A stretch of 53,050 nucleotides of DNA from contig NZ_QLLR01000037.1 in the NCBI RefSeq assembly GCF_003259615.1, positions 1 through 53,050 of the forward strand. The letters are read 5' to 3'. Origin of the DNA: Pedobacter cryoconitis. GTDB taxonomy: Bacteria; Bacteroidota; Bacteroidia; Sphingobacteriales; Sphingobacteriaceae. A model generated the notes under the pieces. It did no database searches, had not been told where the DNA came from, and saw only the letters and a list, made by a program, of their open reading frames with translations. Positions 1 to 7,420 of the stretch are shown here, piece by piece (position 1 is the stretch's first letter; every line of letters starts with the position of its first letter). A program made the position numbers and the translations under genes.

Positions 1-206
1 AATATCCTCTCACTGCCATATCTAACCCGAGTTTCAGCAATTTCTTTCATCCGCATTCTAATCACCTGATCATCTCGACCTAGCTTTTTATAGTACCACA
101 TGGAACGACAGAATTTAGTGACCTCACAAGCCCGATGCACAGAAACTTTGTAATTGACCACTAAAGCTTCGGCCAGCCCCTTCAATTGGGCTGGCCTTAA
201 AGCTTT
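1..206 (-). CDS. IS3-family transposase OrfB, partial at window edge
   Basis: This is the N-terminal part of an IS3-family OrfB, read on the minus strand and cut by the window start. The translation includes an RACEVTKFCRSMWYYKK stretch and ends in a VRYGSERI motif, which in IS3 OrfB proteins precedes the catalytic DDE domain. No start codon of its own is obvious. The frame lies -1 to the upstream OrfA, and a run of eight A followed by G (minus strand, 211 to 203) sits at the overlap. Production as an OrfAB fusion by programmed -1 frameshifting, standard in this family, is therefore likely. The catalytic residues lie outside the window. Confidence 0.8.
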
Positions 207-463
207 TTTTTAAGTACATCCTGCAACATATGTTTGTCCAGACTTAAATCAGCGACCAGTTGTTTGAGTTTGGTATTCTCATCCTCTAACTGACGTAAAC
301 GTCTAAGTTCAGTTACCCCCAGACCGCCAAATTTCTTCTTCCAATTGTAAAAAGTAGCCTGATGAATTCCCATCTTCCGGCATACTTCCTCTACTGAGAC
401 TCCTGTCTCTGCCTGCTGCAGCGCAAAGGCAATCTGCGCTTCTGTAAACTTGCTTTTTTTCAT
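197..463 (-). CDS. IS3-family transposase OrfA (helix-turn-helix)
   Basis: An 88-residue protein of typical IS3 OrfA length and layout. The N-terminal half is a helix-turn-helix (FTEAQIAFALQQAETG, then CRKMGIHQATFYNWKKKFGG) that binds the element ends. The C-terminal half is a leucine-zipper-like segment (LRQLEDENTKLKQLVADL). It ends at an A8G slippery run, where a -1 shift would enter the OrfB frame. The sequence is clearly related to the OrfA at 561 but not identical, so these are two different insertion sequences rather than two copies of one. Confidence 0.9.
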   Translation of the reverse strand: MKKSKFTEAQIAFALQQAETGVSVEEVCRKMGIHQATFYNWKKKFGGLGVTELRRLRQLEDENTKLKQLVADLSLDKHMLQDVLKKKL

Positions 464-520
464 AACAATTACTGTATGTTTAAATTACGTAATTGCCCTG
501 ATTTTTTCGACTTTTCAGCA

Positions 521-546
521 GTCCGGTTTTTCGGGGGGAGGTCAAC
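521..546. repeat. Terminal inverted repeat of the left IS3 element
   Basis: Read on the minus strand this begins TTGACCTCCCCCCGAAAAAC, about 60-80 bp upstream of the minus-strand OrfA, where the left end of an IS3 element belongs. It resembles the candidate right end at 1721-1746, which reads GTAACCCTCCCTTTTTTCGA on the minus strand. It stops only about 14 bp before the start codon of the neighbouring plus-strand OrfA. The exact boundary and any target duplication were not determined. Confidence 0.5.
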
Positions 547-560
547 TTTAAAACAGGAAA

Positions 561-827
561 ATGAAAAAGTCAGTAATCAGTGAAAGCCAGATCGTGGCAG
601 CAATCAAGGAACAAGAGTCCGGTAAGAAGGTGGCAGATATCTGCCGTGATTTGGGCATACACCAAGCCACATTCTATAACTGGAAGAAAAAGTATTCTGG
701 AATGGATAATCAGGAACTCCGCCGTTTGAAGGAACTAGAGGAAGAAAATCGCAGGCTTAAGCATATGTATGCTGAATTGGCCCTGGATAATAAGATTCTG
801 AAAGACGTTCTTTCAAAAAAGTTCTAA
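561..827 (+). CDS. IS3-family transposase OrfA (second element)
   Basis: An 88-residue OrfA with helix-turn-helix (CRDLGIHQATFYNWKKKYSG) and zipper segment (LKELEEENRRLKHMYAEL). It pairs with the OrfB that follows. The last codons run over an A6G slippery heptamer at 815-821. A -1 shift there continues the frame through K-V-L-K-P-C-Q-R-K-N into OrfB at 848, giving an OrfAB transposase. The start codon is only about 14 bp from the end of the neighbouring minus-strand element, so the original left end and promoter of this IS seem to have been removed or displaced. Confidence 0.9.
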   Translation: MKKSVISESQIVAAIKEQESGKKVADICRDLGIHQATFYNWKKKYSGMDNQELRRLKELEEENRRLKHMYAELALDNKILKDVLSKKF

Positions 828-847
828 AGCCCTGCCAGCGTAAGAAC

Positions 848-1678
848 ATGGTTGCCTATGTGGTGGAACATCACCAGATTAGCATTAGCAGGGCTTGTCG
901 TGTAGCTTCGCTACCTAAATCCATGTATGATTATAAATCCAGGAAGGATGATTCGGAAACGATTACAAAACTTCAGGAATTAGCGGGGATCTATCCAACC
1001 GAAGGTCAGGATTTATATTATGGAAGAATTCGAACGCAGGGATATCAATGGAATTACAAGCGTGTAAGACGCGTCTATTTACTTCTGGGGCTGAATCGTA
1101 GAAAGAAAGGACGTAAACGTTTACCGGAGCGTGTGAAAAATCCATTGCAGCGACCATCAGCTCCATTGGAGATGTGGTCCATCGACTTTATGAGTGATGT
1201 ACTGACTAACGGTAGAAAATTCAGGACGTTAAATGTGATAGATGATTATAACCGGCAAGCCATTGCTATTGAAGTTGCCCATTCATTGCCTGCAATGCGG
1301 GTAACAGGACTATTAGACCGGATAATTCGAGAGCAAGGAAAGCCAAAAAGCATCCGGACTGACAACGGTCCCGAATTTATAAGTAAGGAATTTACTATGT
1401 GGTGTAAAGGGAATGAAATTGAAATCCGATATACTCAACCAGGTAGGCCAATGCAGAATGGATACATAGAACGTTTTAACAGAAGCTTTAGAGAAAGTAT
1501 CCTCGATGCATATTTATTTGAGGATATCATGCAGGTACAAATACTAGCAGAAGAATGGGTGACAGATTATAATTCTAAGAGGCCCCATGAAGCCTTGGAT
1601 GGTAAAACGCCTTTGCAATATAGAGCACAATGGAGCCTCAATATGGAGTCAGCCCCTACGGAGCTGACTCCATATTGA
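848..1678 (+). CDS. IS3-family transposase OrfB (DDE integrase core)
   Basis: A 276-residue IS3 OrfB with an rve-type DDE domain. The catalytic triad is visible as Asp in SIDFMSD, Asp in RTDNGPEF and Glu in NGYIERFNRSFRE, followed by the usual W-x-x-x-YN-x-x-RPH motif. The catalytic part therefore appears intact. The ATG at 848 is available, but the main product is probably an OrfAB fusion made by -1 frameshifting at 815-821. The last dozen codons coincide with one arm and the loop of a perfect 18-bp hairpin (1636-1680), so the tail sequence is dictated by that DNA structure. Confidence 0.93.
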   Translation: MVAYVVEHHQISISRACRVASLPKSMYDYKSRKDDSETITKLQELAGIYPTEGQDLYYGRIRTQGYQWNYKRVRRVYLLLGLNRRKKGRKRLPERVKNPLQRPSAPLEMWSIDFMSDVLTNGRKFRTLNVIDDYNRQAIAIEVAHSLPAMRVTGLLDRIIREQGKPKSIRTDNGPEFISKEFTMWCKGNEIEIRYTQPGRPMQNGYIERFNRSFRESILDAYLFEDIMQVQILAEEWVTDYNSKRPHEALDGKTPLQYRAQWSLNMESAPTELTPY

Positions 1679-1680
1679 GG
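1636..1680. terminator. Perfect 18-bp hairpin at the transposase 3' end
   Basis: The arms CCTCAATATGGAGTCAGC (1636-1653) and their exact complement (1663-1680) enclose a 9-nt loop. The structure covers the stop codon of OrfB. It lacks a clean T-run, so it may be an RNA-stability or anti-readthrough element rather than a simple intrinsic terminator. Confidence 0.6.
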
Positions 1681-1720
1681 GATGAAAAATAATATATAAA
1701 TTTGAATTCTCGCCTCCTAA

Positions 1721-1746
1721 ACCGGTTCGAAAAAAGGGAGGGTTAC
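1721..1746. repeat. Candidate right terminal repeat of the second IS3 element
   Basis: The segment has the layout CCGG, A-run, GGGAGGGTTAC. Read inwards (minus strand) it starts GTAACCCTCCC, similar to TTGACCTCCCCCC at the end of the neighbouring element (521-546). It marks the likely right border of the IS; the matching left border is not visible. Confidence 0.45.
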
Positions 1747-1817
1747 AAACTGATACCTGAAATTTAATAACATTATAAGCTCAGTTATGAAAGTATTAAT
1801 GATATTGATATTTCCTG

Positions 1818-2849
1818 ATGAAAATTAAACTATTCTCTCCTTCAAAGATCATTTTTTATGTAATCGCTGTTTGTTTTTTTTATCTCGCAGTTCGCTACAT
1901 CGGTAAACTGAAAGATATTAAAGACCTCATGATGCAAATGAGTCCTTTCTGGTTGCTATTAACTATAGGTGCACAGATCGGAACTTATTTGCTCAACGCT
2001 TTAATCATGGGAAACCTGATCAAGAAACAGCCTGGATCTACAGGGTTCTATGTACTCTTTAAAATGTCAATCGTTATCATGTTTGTGAATCAGGCGCTGC
2101 CCACAGGAGGATTGAGTGGCAATGGCTATCTTTTTAATCAATTGGTTAAACAAAATGTACCCAGGCAAATCGCCTTTACCGCATTGGTACTAGAAACGAT
2201 AAGTTATTACGCGGCTATCATGCTGCTTTTATTGTTTTTCTATGGTTGGTATCTGTTATTTGAAACCCATTTCACTTCCGTAATCAACTATGTTGTTCTC
2301 CTTGGATTTATATTCTATACAACGCTTACTATCCTCGTACTTGTTTTGAGTAAAAGACGGACAATTTCCTTTGTGCTGAGAAAACTAGGCAAGTATGGCT
2401 GGATCAAAAGATATATCAAAAAAGCAGGGTTGCTTTCCCTGCGGAATGACAATGAAAGAATCTCTCAAATGCTTCGAAAAAACAAAAGAGCCATACTGAA
2501 TGCTGTACTTTTGCAGCTGATGATCATATTTTGTGATGTCATCACTGTATTTGCACTGGTTAAGGGATTTCATATCGATATGTCTTTCGCCCTGATCACT
2601 TTAGCCCTTTTGTTATCATTAGTAATTGGGGCACTGCCCATATCCCCAGGTTCGCTTATCGTTTACGAAAGTGCCATGACCTATTTTTTCACCACCTTTG
2701 GCGCGCCCATACATGCAGCACTCATCATTACCCTGCTTTGTCGCTTTTTCACCTTTTGGGCACCTATACCCATTGGGATGTTCCTGTATAGAAACCTGGA
2801 AAGGGCCTTAAAATACGACCGAAACAAGGAATTATTGGTTAAGGGATAA
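1818..2849 (+). CDS. UPF0104 / YbhN (LPG synthetase transmembrane-like) membrane protein
   Basis: A 343-residue polytopic membrane protein of the lysylphosphatidylglycerol synthase TM-region family (UPF0104, YbhN, AglD-like). About eight hydrophobic segments are visible, with the family-typical middle region QALPTGGLSGNGYLFNQLVKQ and, near the C-terminus, LPISPGSLIVYESAMTYFF. It has no soluble aminoacyl-transferase domain, so it is not a complete MprF. The family is linked to flippase-like or lipid-related roles in the inner membrane; the substrate cannot be told from sequence. It lies just outside the IS3 elements and has no TGAY-N4-RTCA box, which separates it from the island that begins with the next gene. 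It converges on the alcohol dehydrogenase gene with a 41-bp gap. Confidence 0.8.
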   Translation: MKIKLFSPSKIIFYVIAVCFFYLAVRYIGKLKDIKDLMMQMSPFWLLLTIGAQIGTYLLNALIMGNLIKKQPGSTGFYVLFKMSIVIMFVNQALPTGGLSGNGYLFNQLVKQNVPRQIAFTALVLETISYYAAIMLLLLFFYGWYLLFETHFTSVINYVVLLGFIFYTTLTILVLVLSKRRTISFVLRKLGKYGWIKRYIKKAGLLSLRNDNERISQMLRKNKRAILNAVLLQLMIIFCDVITVFALVKGFHIDMSFALITLALLLSLVIGALPISPGSLIVYESAMTYFFTTFGAPIHAALIITLLCRFFTFWAPIPIGMFLYRNLERALKYDRNKELLVKG

Positions 2850-2890
2850 TAAAATATCTACTTGAGCCTCATATTTATTTCAAGCAAAAT

Positions 2891-3970
2891 TTACATCACT
2901 AGAACCGCAGCTCCGTTAATATCGCCATTGCGCACAGCAGCCAATGCCTCATTGGCCTGTTGCAATGGAAACTGGCGGGTTTCTATTTTTATTTTAATTT
3001 TGTATGCAAGCTCAAAGAAATCATCCCCATCCTTCCGGGTTAGATTAGCAACAGAGCGGATTGTCCTTTCTTCCCAAAGCAGTTGATAGGCAAAAGATGG
3101 AATATCACTCATGTGTATCCCACCACAGATAACAGCGCAGCCTTTATCAATATCCTTTAATGCTTTAGGAACAAGCTGACCAACCGGAGCAAAAATAATA
3201 GCTCCTTCTAATAATACAGGCGGTGGATCGGTCGAATTACCTGCCCATACTGCCCCCGTCCTGGTTGCAAATGATTGTGCTTCCAGATCACCATCCCGTG
3301 TAAAGGCATAAATTTCTTTACCCTGTTGCTTTGCAATCTGCACCAATATATGTGCAGCTACACCAAAACCGTAAAACCCTATATGTTTAGCCTCTGGTCC
3401 AATCATTTGATAAGAGCGATAACCGATTAAACCGGCACAAAGCAATGGTGCAGATGAAGGATGACCATATTGAGGCCCAAGATGAAAGCAATATTTCTGG
3501 AATGCCACTGTATATTCGGCAAAGCCGCCGTCTATGGTATAACCCGTAAAAAGTGCATTTTCACATAGATTCTCCTGATTCTTAAGGCAATATTTACAAT
3601 GCCCGCAAGTATAGCCCAACCATGGAACCCCAACCAGATCACCGGGTTTGAATGTGGTTACCTTACTGCCTACTTTTTTAACAGTTCCAATAATTTCGTG
3701 TCCCAGTATTAGTGGAAGTTTAGGATTAGCAAGTTCACTATCCATAATATGCAGGTCGGTGCGGCAAACCCCGCAGGCGATGATCTTAATTAGCACCTGT
3801 TCTTCATTAGCTACCGGCAATAGCATTGTTTTGCACACCAATGGCTGCCCTGCTATTTCCATCACCATAGCCTGCATCGTTTTCGGCAGTTGAGCTAACG
3901 AAGTGTTATGCTGCAAGGAGTTACTTTGGGTTCCGGCTGTATCTTCAACATTTTTGTCTTCCATCTTCAT
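2891..3970 (-). CDS. Zinc-dependent alcohol dehydrogenase (MDR family)
   Basis: A medium-chain zinc alcohol dehydrogenase. The catalytic-zinc motif is GVCRTDLH with GHEIIGTVKKVG, and the structural-zinc cysteines are in the CGHCKYCLKNQENLC stretch. The Rossmann nucleotide-binding motif reads GFYGFGVAAHILVQIA. Such enzymes interconvert alcohols and aldehydes with NAD(P)H in the cytosol and serve fermentative redox balance. The ATG at 3970 is preferred over a longer frame opening with TTG at 4018. Even so, about 30 extra residues precede the domain core (MQAMVMEIAG), so an internal start is possible. Two FNR-like boxes at 4073-4106 lie upstream, which suggests induction with the rest of the island. 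Confidence 0.88.
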   Translation of the reverse strand: MKMEDKNVEDTAGTQSNSLQHNTSLAQLPKTMQAMVMEIAGQPLVCKTMLLPVANEEQVLIKIIACGVCRTDLHIMDSELANPKLPLILGHEIIGTVKKVGSKVTTFKPGDLVGVPWLGYTCGHCKYCLKNQENLCENALFTGYTIDGGFAEYTVAFQKYCFHLGPQYGHPSSAPLLCAGLIGYRSYQMIGPEAKHIGFYGFGVAAHILVQIAKQQGKEIYAFTRDGDLEAQSFATRTGAVWAGNSTDPPPVLLEGAIIFAPVGQLVPKALKDIDKGCAVICGGIHMSDIPSFAYQLLWEERTIRSVANLTRKDGDDFFELAYKIKIKIETRQFPLQQANEALAAVRNGDINGAAVLVM

Positions 3971-4072
3971 TAGGATTTTGTCGATGATTAAATAACCACA
4001 GACTTGGTCAGGAGGCAACGGATTACTTACTGTCCTTTCCTATAAATTTCAACTATTTAACCCCAATAGAAA

Positions 4073-4106
4073 TGATAACCATCACCAAACCGGCTGACAG
4101 GCATCA
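4073..4106. promoter_or_regulatory. Tandem FNR-like boxes, 22-bp spacing (dehydrogenase side)
   Basis: TGATAACCATCA (4073-4084) and TGACAGGCATCA (4095-4106) both fit TGAY-N4-RTCA and start 22 bp apart. They are the pair nearer the minus-strand alcohol dehydrogenase start (about 100 bp). The proposed ligand is the receiver-Crp regulator encoded at 21316. Confidence 0.7.
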
Positions 4107-4142
4107 ACAAGGATAGGCGGCCGAATGGGTAGGTTTGATTTA

Positions 4143-4176
4143 TGACACATATCATCCAAAAGACTGATAGCCATCA
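4143..4176. promoter_or_regulatory. Tandem FNR-like boxes, 22-bp spacing (4227 side)
   Basis: TGACACATATCA (4143-4154) and TGATAGCCATCA (4165-4176) start 22 bp apart. The pair ends 50 bp before the start codon at 4227. With the pair at 4073 it gives this divergent promoter region four boxes, one pair per direction. Confidence 0.75.
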
Positions 4177-4226
4177 AGTTTATAACAACTTATTAGCAGA
4201 ACCTTTGTATATATAATCTTATTATC

Positions 4227-4607
4227 ATGACTACGACAATAGAAGACCGTGCCTTAAACACAGAATTACAGGAACTTTACCTGATTACAAAACAATGGTC
4301 ATCGGATCTACAATTTATTCATAATGAATCTGATATTCTCAAAAAATTATATCAGAAACATATAGAATATGAAGTCAACAAGAAACACATTATCAAATTC
4401 AATTCAATAGAACAACAACTCTCCCGGTTAAAATTCAAGGTTATTCATTTGCAAAAAAGACTAGAGCCATTAACTTATGGTCCAATAAAGGAAATTAAAT
4501 TGAGTTTAATTGAAGAGCATCAGGTTTTAAAACACGAGATGGAAGAAATACTGATGACTTTTCATGCAGCTAAAAATGAATTAATAGGTCACACCCTGCA
4601 AAAATGA
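4227..4607 (+). CDS. Coiled-coil protein of unknown function, putative regulon member
   Basis: A 126-residue, strongly helical and charged protein without signal peptide or membrane segment. Heptad-like stretches (LKKLYQKHIEYEVNKKHIIK, IEQQLSRLKFKVIHLQKRL) suggest a helical bundle or coiled coil. I do not recognise a family. It is preceded at 50 bp by a tandem FNR-like box pair and followed after 33 bp by a universal stress protein, so it is probably the first gene of a two-gene stress operon. Proteins of this shape are often stress-bundle or ribosome-associated factors, but that is only an analogy. Confidence 0.7.
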   Translation: MTTTIEDRALNTELQELYLITKQWSSDLQFIHNESDILKKLYQKHIEYEVNKKHIIKFNSIEQQLSRLKFKVIHLQKRLEPLTYGPIKEIKLSLIEEHQVLKHEMEEILMTFHAAKNELIGHTLQK

Positions 4608-4640
4608 GATCTGATTTCAACTTAAACTAATATTAGTCCT

Positions 4641-5129
4641 ATGAAAACCAGTCAAGATTCTGATCATACAAAAACAATACTTGTACTCACAGATTTTACA
4701 AAAAGTGCTTTAAACGCAACAGATTATGCTTTATTTTTAGCGGTCCAGTTAAAAACAAACATGCTGTTATTTCACTCTTACTATATCTCGGGATCAGAAT
4801 TTGAATCCTCTCAAATCGTAGATTATGAATTATTGGCCCAAATCAGTAAATTAAATCTGGAAAAAGAGATGAACCGATTAAATACTGTTATAAATGCAGA
4901 TACCAAAAATTTCAAACCCAGAATTGATTATTTGAGTGAAGGTGGCGGTGTTGTGGAAAATGTGTGCAGCATTATAGATAAGAAAAAAGACATTCTCATG
5001 CTCGTCATGAGTGGATTTAAATCACACAGCAATGATGATGTTCTGTTCGGAACAGAAATCACCGAGGTAGTAAGTAAAGCCAGATGCCCAGCGGTTATTG
5101 TACCAGAAATTGAATGTCTCAGGTTGTAA
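4641..5129 (+). CDS. Universal stress protein (single UspA domain)
   Basis: A 162-residue UspA-fold protein. It opens with the beta-1 motif TILVLTDFTKSALNATDYAL and ends with the beta-5 strand CPAVIVPEI. The ATP-binding signature G-2x-G-9x-G(S/T) is not cleanly present; the segment reads MSGFKSHSNDDVLFGTEIT, so it may be a non-ATP-binding USP. USPs act in the cytosol as stress and dormancy adaptors. It is the second gene after the coiled-coil protein at 4227, very likely co-transcribed from the paired boxes there. It is one of three intact USP genes in the island. Confidence 0.9.
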   Translation: MKTSQDSDHTKTILVLTDFTKSALNATDYALFLAVQLKTNMLLFHSYYISGSEFESSQIVDYELLAQISKLNLEKEMNRLNTVINADTKNFKPRIDYLSEGGGVVENVCSIIDKKKDILMLVMSGFKSHSNDDVLFGTEITEVVSKARCPAVIVPEIECLRL

Positions 5130-5206
5130 ATACAAAAACCAAACTTTTACCAATTGGGTAGTTAGGGACTTAAAAAGGTCAAATGTACTGATCGAAATAA
5201 CACGAA

Positions 5207-5464
5207 TCATTTACGCTCGAATAGCCATTTGAAGGGTTTTACTTTATTTTCCGGACGGAGACCATATTGTTTAATGCTTTTTTCAACAATCAAAGCAACT
5301 GCCTTCTCAATACTGTCTGTAACCGGAATTAAATGTGGATCATCCACACTAATAGTAGCATTGCTTTTCATAAACTCAATATGATCAATTAGCTCCTGGT
5401 GATATTGCTTTCCAAAAATGACAATCGGAAAATTCTTTATGGTATGGTTTTTTTTTAGATTCAT
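5207..5464 (-). pseudogene. LOG-family (TIGR00730) C-terminal fragment
   Basis: The 85-residue frame matches the C-terminal third of LOG-family Rossmann proteins (lysine decarboxylase-like, cytokinin riboside 5'-monophosphate phosphoribohydrolase type). The recognisable part is FPIVIFGKQYHQELIDHIEF followed by DDPHLIPVTDSIEKAVALI, which matches the family pattern PVVLFG-x-x-YW-x-x-L-I-D through HVTDDPxEAV. The nucleotide-binding N-terminus with the PGGxGT motif is absent, so the product should be inactive. It sits 45 bp downstream of the two-domain USP gene and in the same direction. An ATG exists, so a short peptide could be made, but I read it as a gene remnant. Confidence 0.65.
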
Positions 5465-5509
5465 TTATTTAAACATAACATAAAAACTGATGAGACACTG
5501 TTTGTTCCA

Positions 5510-6370
5510 TTAAAATACCGGGAACTCATTTTCAGAAAAAACAAGTAGGGGAATATGAATGCTCCTGGAGAGGTTTTGCGTGTAACTGCTGCTAAATATG
5601 TTACCTGGAAAGTTATTTTTACGATGAACCATCGCAAATACATCAATAACTCCATTTCTGGCAATCCAGTTTAGACCCCGATTGATGTCTTTATCCTCAA
5701 CATGGCGGTAATAGATTTTATGATAGTTAATCTTAGCTGTCACTTCCTTTAAAAAATTATCTATTTGAATTTGGTCAACTTTTACTCCGCTTATATGAAC
5801 GATCAGAATTTCCGCATCAAAAGGACATGCAAAGCTGGCCAGTGACTGAATAAGTCCGATATCACCATCACTTAAATCACTTGCGAAAGCAATCTTGTTA
5901 ACTGTTTCTGGAAACTCTTTAAAAGGGACCAGCAAAACCGGAAACCCTACCCTATTGTCTATCAAATTCTGACTATTACTACCCAGAAGAAATCTATTGA
6001 TAGCCCCTGCACCAAACATTCCCATTACTACTAAGCTTATTTCCCTTTTTTTGATCACATCATTTACGACATTAGTTACGGAACCAGGGGCCACAATATA
6101 GTCAACAAGAGTAGTTGTACTATCGTTTTCTTCCTTTTCTGTTAAACTCAGGACTTGAAATTGAATTTGTTCAACTGCTGCATCGTAGGTACTAGAAAAA
6201 TTATCAGGGGAATGTGAGGCTTTTGAGGCAACAGTTACTGTAGACGATACTTGAATCGCATGACACAAAACGAGATGTGCCTTCATTGCATTTGCCAGAT
6301 ATAGGGCATAACGAGCTGCAGTTTGTGATGGTGCAGAAAAATCGGTGGTCACTAATATTGTTTTCATCAT
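5510..6370 (-). CDS. Two-domain universal stress protein
   Basis: A 286-residue protein with two tandem UspA domains. The first begins MKTILVTTDFSAPSQTAARYAL and ends near residue 150 with MGMFGAGAINRFLLGSNSQN and a FPVLLVPF strand, so it keeps a glycine-rich ATP-type loop. The second begins NKIAFASDLSDGDIGLIQSL and ends HIPLLVFSE; its loop is degenerate (MVHRKNNFPGNIFSSSYTQN). Tandem USPs of this size are common in Bacteroidota. The start overlaps the stop codon of the upstream YcbB-like gene (ATGA), so translation is coupled. Both genes would be driven by the boxes at 7280-7363. Role: cytosolic stress adaptor; the ligand is unknown. Confidence 0.9.
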   Translation of the reverse strand: MMKTILVTTDFSAPSQTAARYALYLANAMKAHLVLCHAIQVSSTVTVASKASHSPDNFSSTYDAAVEQIQFQVLSLTEKEENDSTTTLVDYIVAPGSVTNVVNDVIKKREISLVVMGMFGAGAINRFLLGSNSQNLIDNRVGFPVLLVPFKEFPETVNKIAFASDLSDGDIGLIQSLASFACPFDAEILIVHISGVKVDQIQIDNFLKEVTAKINYHKIYYRHVEDKDINRGLNWIARNGVIDVFAMVHRKNNFPGNIFSSSYTQNLSRSIHIPLLVFSENEFPVF

Positions 6371-7245
6371 TCTTTTTTAAGGTGTATATCTGAAAGCGCT
6401 GGTACGCTTCTTTTTAATGGCTGACGCTTGTTCATTGGATACATTGCAGCCTCCAGAGACTCATCGAGATGACGGATATCTTCATAAAAAACCGGAAGCC
6501 CATCTTTTATTTCACAGGTTAGATAGGGTACTCTTTGATGTCCGCCTCGCTCTGTATAGGCCTCTGCCCAACGCAAACGTTCCATATTGATTGCCACTTT
6601 TCTAGTTTCTGATTCAGGTGTTTCGTAACAATCACCCACATATTGACCTTTAATTAGCCGCATATAACTTTGTAAATGCACATAAGTTTTTGATTTGGGT
6701 TGCGCAGTTAATATTGCTTCTATGAAATTGATATCCCCACGCGCTTTTGTAAGTTTAACTACGGTGTTAAACTCAGTGGTTTTGGTTATTCCATCTAACC
6801 TTTTTGCTGAAAAGTCAGGATTAAACTTACCGTAATGAAGATGATTCATTAAGGTAATGATTGCATCAGTCAACAGCACATCAAAACGTACCTGCTCTGC
6901 AATATTTCCTGTATCGGGATTATTGATTATGGTACGTAAGTTGTCATATATCAACTCTCTTGGATGGTAATCAGCATAAGACAATCCATACTGGAGTACA
7001 CAATCCAATAGCATCATTGCTTCCCAAGTCTGTTTGAGCTGCTCTTTATTTTTAGTCCACATAGGCTGAAAGCCATTTTGATCGTAATAACGTTTCACAG
7101 ACTTAGGATAATAAAGTTTGGATTGTTTAATCTGGTTCTTCAAGTTCACAGAAAATTCCGTTGAGATGGAATTACCCTGGCCATAAGCGAAAGGCATACT
7201 AATTAAAATGGTCATCAAGGATAAGACGGCAGCTACAATTTTCAT
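6367..7245 (-). CDS. YcbB-like L,D-transpeptidase scaffold protein lacking the catalytic domain
   Basis: About 292 residues with an N-terminal signal peptide (MKIVAAVLSLMTILISMPFAYG). The YcbB/LdtD scaffold region follows: YYDQNGFQPMWTKNKEQL, then LQYGLSYADYHPRELIYDNL, LLTDAIITLMNHLHYGKF and NMERLRWAEAY. In family members the YkuD catalytic domain with its S-H-G-C cysteine follows; here the protein ends about 65 residues later without any such motif. It may be a truncated enzyme turned binding protein, or a decayed gene. The ATG at 7245 is preferred over a TTG two codons upstream because it gives a proper signal peptide. It is coupled to the two-domain USP gene and preceded by FNR-like boxes at 7280 onward. 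Confidence 0.75.
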   Translation of the reverse strand: MKIVAAVLSLMTILISMPFAYGQGNSISTEFSVNLKNQIKQSKLYYPKSVKRYYDQNGFQPMWTKNKEQLKQTWEAMMLLDCVLQYGLSYADYHPRELIYDNLRTIINNPDTGNIAEQVRFDVLLTDAIITLMNHLHYGKFNPDFSAKRLDGITKTTEFNTVVKLTKARGDINFIEAILTAQPKSKTYVHLQSYMRLIKGQYVGDCYETPESETRKVAINMERLRWAEAYTERGGHQRVPYLTCEIKDGLPVFYEDIRHLDESLEAAMYPMNKRQPLKRSVPALSDIHLKKE

Positions 7246-7279
7246 AATCAAATATTCTGATTATCTGTCAGTTCAAGAA

Positions 7280-7313
7280 TGATCAGCATCACCGAAGCCG
7301 TTGATTTACATCC
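7280..7313. promoter_or_regulatory. FNR-like box plus imperfect partner at 22 bp (minus-strand side)
   Basis: TGATCAGCATCA (7280-7291) is perfect. TGATTTACATCC (7302-7313) departs from TGAY-N4-RTCA at the last base only. The starts are 22 bp apart. The pair lies 34 bp upstream of the YcbB-like gene start at 7245. Confidence 0.65.
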
Positions 7314-7329
7314 AACTTTTTAACTTTTA

Positions 7330-7363
7330 TGACCTTGGTCAACAAATATGATGATTAGGATCA
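7330..7363. promoter_or_regulatory. Tandem FNR-like boxes, 22-bp spacing (mla side)
   Basis: TGACCTTGGTCA (7330-7341) and TGATTAGGATCA (7352-7363) start 22 bp apart. The second ends 57 bp before the MlaE-like start at 7421. As at 4073-4176, a divergent promoter region carries one box pair per direction. Confidence 0.72.
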
Positions 7364-7420
7364 TTTGGTTATGGGTTGCTGTCATGGCGAGCCCTTTCCA
7401 CATCCTTTACCTTTATCAAT

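Noticed and set aside
963..1166. Frame opposite the IS3 OrfB
   Set aside because: Antisense shadow of a well-supported transposase.
1784..1818. TGAT-rich segment before the YbhN-like gene as an FNR-like box
   Set aside because: TGATATTGATAT does not complete the right half-site, and no partner exists at 22 bp.
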